DNA from: Nymphaea colorata
Taxonomy: Eukaryota > Streptophyta > Magnoliopsida > Nymphaeales > Nymphaeaceae
Length of the DNA: 64,000 nucleotides
Direction: 5' to 3'
Assembly (NCBI RefSeq): GCF_008831285.2
Contig: NW_022204507.1
Span: forward strand, 5,662,174-5,726,173
Of the stretch, positions 57,700 to 64,000 are shown one piece after another; the first letter of the stretch is position 1, and the number at the start of each line of letters is the position of its first letter. The notes beneath the pieces were generated by a model. That model made no database searches. It saw only the letters and a program-made list of their open reading frames with translations, and was not told where the DNA came from. The translations under genes and the position numbers were made by a program.

Positions 57700-58620
57700 G
57701 TAACTGATATATTGAATTGTCTCCATAATTTGAACAAAGACATATCAGTCACCAAATTTTTAAAATATCCGATAGAGAAAAGCGTGTCACTGACTCATTG
57801 GTCCCAGGCACAGGGTGTTTGCTTCAATTCGTAGAGGGCTTTAGGCAATTGGCAGACATCATGCACCTTGCTCCCATAGCCAGGTGGTTGATGCATGGAA
57901 ACTGTTTCCTCTCACTCCCCGAAACACATTGCTGACATCAAGTTGTATCAGAACGATGTGGATGGTGGTTGGCTTCACTGCAAGACTAAAGGTGTCAAAA
58001 TAATTGATTCCTTCTACCTAGCTGTATCCCTTCGCGATTGATCTGGTCTTGTACCACTCTGTGCTGCCATCTGACTTCCGCTTAAGCTTGAACACCCATT
58101 TACATCCAATTACATGCTGTCCTGCACATGGTGGTTCAAGAATCCAAGGCTGGTTCTGTGGAGAGCTTGCATTTCTCTGTCCATTGCTTGATGCCATTTT
58201 GGGTGTTGGTTGGCTTGATTGAGTTTAAAGGTTATTTCTTAACAAGATCAGACAAGAACACTGTAGGAATAGAATAAAGAGCAGAAGTATAAACTTTAGG
58301 AATAGGGGTATCATCTTGTGATTGTGTGGTCATGGGATGAGTCCTAAGGGGTGGCAGTGGAGGTTCCTCTCAGTGCTGGCCGATGGTGAGTGTGATGGAG
58401 AGTTAGAAGTAAACGGTGACAACTGACAAAGGCACTTGAGCTAGGTTTGAGGAGGATGAAGTATTAGGAGTCAATGAGTTGAGTGAGTAAAAAGATTGGT
58501 GTTGGACTAGTAATGACTGGTTCGGCTGCGCTAGATGTAGTCCTGGTGTCGGTTTTAAAAAGGAATAAGTCTTCATAAAACGACATCATGTGAGATCAAT
58601 ATTTTGAGTGAGTCTTTCTT
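57700..58620 (-). pseudogene. Copia reverse transcriptase start / integrase tail fragment
   Basis: Near 57990-58110 the minus strand reads GCKWVFKLKRKSDGSTEWYK then TRSIAKGYS and VEGINYFDTFSLAVK, the finger block of Copia reverse transcriptase. It is followed by an altered LDVSNVF block. The upstream part (58310-58600) is the proline/serine-rich linker. No LTR or palm motif was found. It is a small relic of one element. Confidence 0.8.
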
Positions 58621-58830
58621 CATGAATATATAGCCTTTATGCATAGAGCTATACCCATGAAAAGCATGAATGGACAACTTAAAAGCTAATTTGTTAGTTG
58701 TTTTGCTTTTATAAGTTTGATATGTGACATTTTAATAATTGTAGTCAGTTTTTTAAGGATGTAGTTGTTAGTAAGTAATTTCTAATTATTCTTTCAGATA
58801 GCAATATAATCACCATATAATTTTGCCTAT

Positions 58831-60095
58831 ATGGATGATAGAAGTTGGATACACCAAAATAGGTAATTTTTTATCTAACCAGTTTATGTTTCTATTATGT
58901 TATATGGTGGTGAGCTTAGTTAATTGATTTGTATGAATGTTTTCATTTATCAGTGCAAGCCCTGAGTACTTGAGAGGAATTGAAAATTTTCTTGACTTTG
59001 CCGAATAATTCTATTGTTGATGCCAAACTTAGATGTCTATATGTGAAGAGCAACAACTTTTTGTCGCACTGAGTAGAAGATGCATTTAACCATACCGTAT
59101 GCTTTGAATTTGCTCCAAATTACGTATATTGGAATTATCATGGTGAAAGTATACTACCTTCAAAAAGTCAATAGAATGCGATTAGTGAATATAATATGGA
59201 TGTCATGGAAGGTCGGATAGTAGGCGCATTAGGAATATCAGCATAATTTAATATATAGTCAAGAAAATGAACCAAACAAAGATCCACTTTTAGAAGATAG
59301 TGCATATGAAAAATTAATGAAAGATGTTTACCAAGAATTATATATAGGGTGCATGAAATTCACAAAATGGTCTTTTCTTATGCATGTATTCCATATAAAG
59401 TGCCTTAATGGATGGAGTAACAAGTCATATGACATGGTACTTGAACTTCTTCATGACGCTTTTCTGCAAGGTGTACAATTGCCAAAGTCATATTATGATA
59501 GCAAACGAACATTTGAGAATTGGGTCTCAGTTATGATAAAATATATGCATGTGAAAACAATTGCATGTTGTTTTTGTAAAGATAATGCTGAGTACCAATG
59601 TGATATCTATAGTGCTTCAACATGGAAGGATGAAACTAAGAACAATAAAGGTTACAAGACACCTGCAAGTGTTTTGCATCATTTTTCATTGATTCCAAGA
59701 TTGAACAGGATGTTTATGTTATGTGAGATTGCTTCAAATAAGACATGGCATGATGAAAGGCGTGTTCAGGTTGGTCATTTGAGGCATCCAGCAAATGTCA
59801 AAGCTTGAAAGTCTTTTGATGAAATACATTCTTCTTTTGCAGCAGATAGTAATAACGCAAGACTTCGTCTAGAAGTTAATGGATTCAATCTTTTTCAAAC
59901 ATTGAGTTTCTCAAACAATGTTTGGTCTATTGTCATAATTGTTTATAATTTGCCACCTGCATGTGCTTAAAACAGCCTATATTACACTTGCATTGTTGAT
60001 TTGTGGGCCGAAGTCTCTTGAGGCAAAAGCGTTCGATGTTTTCTTGTAGTCTTTCATTAATGAATTAAAGACATTATGGAATGACGGTCTGCAAC
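58831..60095 (+). pseudogene. CACTA (En/Spm) TNP2-type transposase remnant with retained intron
   Basis: The start MDDRSWIHQN (58831) ends at a donor (ATAG|GTAATT). The acceptor TTATCAG at 58953 restores phase into SASPEYLRGIENFLDFAE, the usual N-terminal Transpos_assoc sequence. Further blocks follow, in shifting frames, near 59075-59160 (FAPNYVYWNYHGESILP). At 59317-59808 a long open part reads KSYDMVLELLHDAFLQGVQL, TPASVLHHFSLIPRLNRMFM and ASNKTWHDERRVQVGHLRHP. After a stop, KSFDEIHSSFAADSNNARLR continues, then WSIVIIVYNLPP and, by 60095, INELKTLWNDGLQ. These match plant TNP2/Transposase_21 proteins. Stops make it inactive and it is cut off after about 60095. Confidence 0.92.
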
Positions 60096-60390
60096 ATATA
60101 GCATGACCTTTTTCGCAGGTAATAATTGTATACCAGTGCTGAGTTTTACCAGAATGAACACTAAAAAAGAGAAGACCAATAATAATTACCTGTTAATCCT
60201 GCCCAAATGTTTTTTCTTGCTTCCCCCTTGGCCTTTTCTTCTTCAATTTTTTCTTTTTGTTCCTCCTACGGTATTTTTCCCAACTTTTCTCTTGCTTCCC
60301 CTGGTACCGGCGTTTCTTTCTCAAAATTTTCTCTTCACTCTCTTGCGTCCCTCATATGAGATTTTGAGTCGAGCACCATTGTCATCATTC

Positions 60391-60402
60391 CACTACAACA
60401 AG
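60391..60402 (+). other. CACTA-like terminus word
   Basis: The plus strand reads cactacaacaag, close to the CACTACAAGAAA ends of plant CACTA elements. The preceding three bases are ttc. A partner terminus (…gtagtg) was not found to the right within the window. Confidence 0.3.
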
Positions 60403-60784
60403 TTAAAGGACTGCTGTCATTCATGGTGGGTGTAGGTAGACTATGAGTATTTTATGAAAAACAGTTCTATGAATTGGTCTCTACATTTTCATTGTCTCTA
60501 TTGGGTAACTGTAACATGCGACTCTTTCGGGCGATCATAATTTTGTCATTTTTAGCAAAAATTTATTTCGATGGACTAGCTATTCTTCTTAAGTATGATG
60601 GTGAAACTGGTGACTTATCAATGGGACATTTTCCATGTTAGTTGCTATGTCAATTGTACCTTTTCTTTATTAGTTGTTCAATCTGGCAGCATCTGAGTTT
60701 CTGGCACTGAATTGACTAGTCACAAGTGAAAAAAGATTGCAGCTAGTGATGGTCTTTCACTTTGCTTCTTTCTTGCATTTATAG

Positions 60785-60913
60785 GATGTGTGTGTATGCT
60801 AGCCAAGCAATGCATTGATGAGGAACCAATTCTGCAACCAGACATAAAGCAAGTTGTTGTTGCCCTGCCACAAATCCTCCTCTCCTCAATTGAGTGGGAA
60901 GCTACACTGGCTC
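60785..60913 (+). pseudogene. Captured exon fragment: LysM receptor-like kinase C-terminus
   Basis: After an acceptor (catttatag) the frame reads CVCMLAKQCIDEEPILQPDI then KQVVVALPQILLSSIEWEAT. This matches the end of the kinase domain and C-terminal tail of plant LysM-domain receptor kinases (LYK type, chitin or symbiotic signal perception). There the sequence normally has the form LAKQC-x-x-x-P-x-x-RP, with the SSIEWEATLAG tail conserved. Here the invariant Arg of the RP motif is Gln, and the match ends after EATLA. No upstream kinase exon is present in the window. I infer a captured last-exon fragment. Confidence 0.75.
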
Positions 60914-61269
60914 TAGGTTATACCACACTAAAGAAGCAAGTTTTAACATATTTTCTTAATGTTCATTGTTCACTTGCCGACACTGCTAAACTTTGCACTA
61001 TTTCCACCTCGGTTATGAGATTACCCTGGAAGCAATTTATGTTCATGGCTTTTGAAACTTTGAACTATAACAAATCGGTTGTATTGTAATATAAGTTCAA
61101 AATTTTGTTATATATATTTGTTTAGTTTATGTGCATTTAACTGTTTCTTTTGATACATAGACTATATAAAAGCAGGTTAATATATGTATTTCTAATTTGA
61201 AAAAAATGTCCTATACGGATTAGGAAAAAAATTAAGACACATTCACTGAAGCATAAGATTGCATTTGAT

Positions 61270-61620
61270 AAAGATTAATTGTAACATTGATCTAGACACT
61301 GGTAAAGTTTTACCAATGTCCACGGAATCATCATTAATTTACCGACATCTGAGACCATTGTCAGTATAAAGTTTTACTGAAGTTTTCAGCATTGTGGGTA
61401 AAAAGAAACTACTACCAACACATATCAATGTTGGTAACAATCTATTTTACCCACCTGTTTTGGCACGTCAGTGATGGTGGCTACACCAACACTTAACTTC
61501 ACTATGTTGATGATGATTTTTACCAACACCGTCTTCATTAACAATCAACAAAAACATCGGTAAAACTGTTAGCAATGCATGGCTAAGTTCCACCGACATG
61601 TTTTAGTCATCGGTAATGCC
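61270..61620. repeat. CACTA-like subterminal repeat block
   Basis: Many short motifs of the kind taccaacac, taccgacat and atcggtaa occur in both orientations (e.g. near 61308, 61340, 61410, 61530, 61555 and 61600). Arrays of such 'ACCGACG/ACCAACA' words are typical of subterminal regions of plant CACTA elements. Confidence 0.55.
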
Positions 61621-61995
61621 TTGGCTTTTCGTACTGATTCTTATGACCCTTGGGAGATGCCAGGAACTTTTAAAGCAGCCCCTGGTTCCTGTCTTCATTG
61701 TATTTTACAGATAAATTTCTCCATTCTTCTGATTATGATGTTGACTTGGTTAATAAGGAACCTGAAGATGATATCAGAAAAGTAATGGTACTTCTGTGTT
61801 CCTAGACATCGGAAGAACTATAGTGGAAGGAAGCCAAATAGAATTGTAAAGGTAGGGGACTTGGAAGGCGACTGGGGCCTACCAGCTGATCAGAATTGCC
61901 GCTGATACGAGGCGCAACGTTGGGATAAAGAAGACCTTGTTGTACTACACAGGTAGAGCACTCAAGGATGTAAAGTGTTGCACGTTGAGATGGTG
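61600..61995 (+). pseudogene. Captured fragment: NAC transcription factor domain
   Basis: Near 61635 DSYDPWEMP resembles the end of NAC subdomain B. Near 61805-61880 PRHRKNYSGRKPNRIVKVGD matches subdomain C. In a shifted frame near 61902-61968 LIRGATLGIKKTLLYYTGRA matches subdomain D, whose usual form is GIKKTLV[FY]Y-x-GRAP. NAC proteins are plant DNA-binding regulators. The frame is broken by stops and a shift, so this is a fragment, not a working gene. Confidence 0.7.
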
Positions 61996-62264
61996 ATCAA
62001 CATCTCTTATGATATTATGTGAGATTGGTTATACACAGTTATCAACCATACGATGCCTCCAAGATGGGCTGCTATCAACAGCTTATCAGCTCCCATTAGA
62101 TCATCAGGATGTCAAACGATTCTACTGATTCTGGATTCTTAACATGCCAATTTTGTGCACTTCATTGTTTTATGCCACATACAGTTGTCAAAGGGTTTGT
62201 ACTACTTTATCATCATGGTTATATCTGGTCCTTTTTTTATAAGCAGGATACATGGATAGTATAG

Positions 62265-62340
62265 AAGATAAATCAAAGGCAAATATGGTGAAAGTAAAAG
62301 GTTGATTTTTCGTGTTGCCTGAAAATGTGGATGTTGTTAA
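62265..62340 (+). other. Exon-like segment, unidentified
   Basis: The acceptor tataagcag is followed by YMDSIEDKSKANMVKVKG, a stop, then FFVLPENVDVVK and a possible donor (AAG|GTATTC). It may be another captured exon. Family unknown. Confidence 0.25.
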
Positions 62341-62697
62341 GGTATTCCTACTCCTCCCCATCTTTTCACACTCGTGCCTAGCAGCAAGGAACGTACACTT
62401 GTCTTTTGTTGTATGTCCCGTAGTATTCAGTAATGTTAGAATCCTATTTTAGCAGCCACCAAGAGAACAAAATTTCTTCTGTTCTGGTCAGTGTTTCATT
62501 TAACTTTTTTCTACTTCTAGAAGAATCAACTGAAAATCGTCTAGTGTTGGTCATTGGCAGGTTGATGCCAAATTGTGTACTATCTTTGGAGTTGAGATTT
62601 TATTCTTTTATATTTCTTCTTTTTAAGTACATAAACTAATTATCTTGTTACTACCATGTTTCATATATAAGGCTGCATTTTGTTTTTTTAATTAAAA

Positions 62698-62890
62698 GCT
62701 ATAATGGTGGTGAGGGCACCGTTATTGACTATCTGTCCCCGGGGAAAGAAATTATTGCTATAGATTTGGCTATACCAGGCACCGCATCATCACCACGGGA
62801 GACTGTAGGGAGAGACACAATACCGGTGATTTCAGAGATGATCAGTGAAGATATCACCCGGTATAGGTCTCTTTTCCTGCAGTCTCCGTA
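62698..62890 (+). other. Exon-like segment, unidentified
   Basis: The open segment reads YNGGEGTVIDYLSPGKEIIA, then IDLAIPGTASSPRETVGRDT and ISEDITRYRSLFLQSP, and ends at a good donor (CC|GTAAGTG). The composition is clearly more G+C-rich than its flanks. I do not recognise the protein. It probably belongs to the same set of captured fragments. Confidence 0.4.
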
Positions 62891-63392
62891 AGTGTCCCAT
62901 TTATTAATTTTGAATGCTTATTGTGCTGCTTTTATTACTGTTATCTACTTCAGCCCGCTCGTGAGGCCATTTCCCTAACTATTTTTTCGGTTCCTTAAAG
63001 TTCTAAAGTTCCTAAGGAAATGTGCTGGGGTAAAATTGTCATTTGAAATAGTTAGTTTTAGTTTATATTGAGGTATGCCAAAGATGCTATACAAAAAATC
63101 GGGTAAGGTTATAAACTCTATAACTCCTGCTCTCTCTTCCATGTTGCAGACTAACATCACAAAGTGCCACATAAACCATTGCTAAAACTTAATTGTTTAA
63201 CAAAATCAGACTGAGTGGGCCATTTCAATCAATTATATATGGATTGAAACTTGTTTTTTCATGCGTACATGATTTATCAGTTGAGATAACCTGTTGAGAG
63301 ATACTAATTAATTTCAGTGGCATTTTGTTCATGAGTAATTTCAGTATATTAGTGAGATCTTTTTGGTTTAATTCCTTTTATTGTTTGAGCAG

Positions 63393-63748
63393 ACTGTGAC
63401 AGGCCAGGAGGAGAGTGCCAAGACCGTCGTGTTGTTGGGGAAGATGGCATCCCCTTCTACTTCAGTGGGAGGAAGGATAAGGACTTCTGTTTGCTCTCTG
63501 AAGCCAACCTACACATTAATGAACACTTCATTGGTCAGCGGGTGGCGGGCATGTTCGGACACTTCACATGGGTTCAATCCATTGCGGTCCTCTTTGATGA
63601 TCACCAAATCTTTGTGAGTGCCAACAAGGTCATTGAGCAAATTGTTTTTCCACCGGAGCTTGCGCTTGGAGATCCTACAGGCATACCATCATTCTGTTCA
63701 CTTTTCGCCCAAGGGTCCAAGCTGTTTACTGTGCTTCTGCAGGTGTGA
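63393..63748 (+). pseudogene. Captured exon: root-cap family (Root_cap/LEA-related) protein
   Basis: After an acceptor (tttgagcag) the frame reads DRPGGECQDRRVVGEDGIPF, YFSGRKDKDFCLLSEANLHI then NEHFIGQRVAGMFGHFTWVQ SIAVLF. The pattern GGDG-x-x-FYFHG-[KR]-KD-x-[DN]-F, followed by N-[LF]-x-IN-x-HFIG and TWVQS-x-x-VLF, is that of the plant root-cap protein family (secreted, expressed in root caps). The match fades after about residue 70 and the frame ends at TGA 63746-63748, just past the junction with the SEC31-like sequence. Upstream exons are not seen. The exon itself has no internal stop. Confidence 0.8.
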
Positions 63749-64000
63749 TTGCAATGTCGTGGTGTTCTTTTGACAGCTCCTTCCTACTTGCATGTGCAAA
63801 AGACAATAGAACTCCATGCTCGGACACAGTCACTGGAGAGGTAAGGTTTCATTCTCCCCCTAGTTATTCATGTTTAGAGAATATGGACAGTTTCATGTCC
63901 TAATGACAGCTTCATTCGTTCTCTTTTTCGCTTTCTAATATGTACAGATAATTTCTGAGTTGCCTCCCAGTACTAATTGGAATTTTGTAATTCATTAGTA
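63743..64000 (+). pseudogene. Captured exons: SEC31-like WD40 repeat
   Basis: An acceptor (cttctgcag) at 63742 leads into [20 protein letters not shown] then [12 protein letters not shown], ending at a donor GAG|GTAAGG (63840/63841). A second exon after tgtacag (63948) continues in phase as IISELPPSTNWNFVIH and then TAG at 63996-63998. This matches a WD40 repeat of plant SEC31, a COPII coat protein, where W normally stands in NRT-x-CWDT and DVHWYP follows NWNF. The lost Trp (TGG to TCG) and the stop show decay. The exon is fused directly to the root-cap sequence. Confidence 0.78.

Noticed and set aside
60103-60435. 110-codon hydrophobic frame after the TNP2 relic
   Set aside because: Phe/Leu/Pro-rich translation of a CTT-rich intron-like stretch. 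No family resemblance.
60380-64000. Helitron as the capture vehicle
   Set aside because: No TC start or hairpin-CTRR end could be identified in the window. CACTA-like sequences are closer, but the right end is missing, so I did not call either.
1-64000. CRISPR arrays, bacterial operons, phage or plasmid genes
   Set aside because: No regularly spaced repeats of that kind, no ribosome-binding-site-led gene strings, and clear plant retrotransposon and intron features throughout.
1-64000. tRNA or rRNA genes
   Set aside because: The only tRNA-related matches are 12-base primer-binding sites next to LTRs. No cloverleaf or rRNA core sequence was noticed by eye. A tRNAscan run would settle this.

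Overview
The window looks like nuclear DNA from a flowering plant: AT-rich, with spliceosomal intron signals, many microsatellites, one 100-N assembly gap and a dense layer of plant-type transposons. I cannot name the species. I see no complete ordinary protein-coding gene, rRNA, tRNA or CRISPR. Almost every long reading frame that resembles a known family is a decayed transposon domain, and all the Copia polyproteins I can follow carry stops or frameshifts.

Layout. At 1-2271 lies the 5' half of a minus-strand Copia element (LTR, primer site, gag, protease, start of integrase) cut by the window edge. At 3590-3689 is the gap, then a GC-rich patch (3780-4150). At 4591-7100 is a badly decayed plus-strand Copia. 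From 8.3 to 13.5 kb there are LTR scraps, microsatellites and a diverged repeat block that recurs at 18.8-19.5 kb. At 13616-18126 is a 4.5-kb hAT transposon with a perfect 8-bp target duplication (cataaaag) and a dead BED-finger transposase. At 19.9-20.6 kb is an unidentified, possibly coding minus-strand frame with one stop. From 21 to 26.7 kb there are mostly repeats. At 26919-32189 is a Copia element with both LTRs, PBS, PPT and a 5-bp TSD (aagaa), inserted in a purine tract. From 32.2 to 36.4 kb is a low-TE stretch with a few exon-like pieces. At 36506-41198 is a second bounded Copia (TSD ggatt) with unusual TA...CA LTR ends. At 41.4-43.6 kb is a truncated minus-strand Copia, abutted by a plus-strand Copia with two diverged LTRs (43.9-48.7 kb). 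At 49.4-50.7 kb is another Copia gag/protease scrap. From 52.6 to 55.5 kb there is an unidentified two-exon candidate next to a ~1.04-kb tandem duplication and a 177-bp one sharing the same junction word. Then follow a MITE-like fold-back (57.1-57.4 kb) and a Copia RT scrap (57.7-58.6 kb).

The most interesting part is the right end (58.8-64.0 kb, plus strand). A CACTA TNP2 transposase pseudogene with an in-phase intron is followed by a CACTA-like terminus, then by exon fragments that read as pieces of several unrelated plant genes: the C-terminal kinase end of a LysM receptor kinase, part of a NAC domain, an unidentified exon, a root-cap-family exon, and two exons of a SEC31-like WD40 protein. 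All are in the same orientation, several keep splice sites, and the root-cap and SEC31 pieces abut. This is what a transposon-captured, multi-gene chimera would look like. The vehicle (CACTA versus Helitron) is not settled by what I can see.
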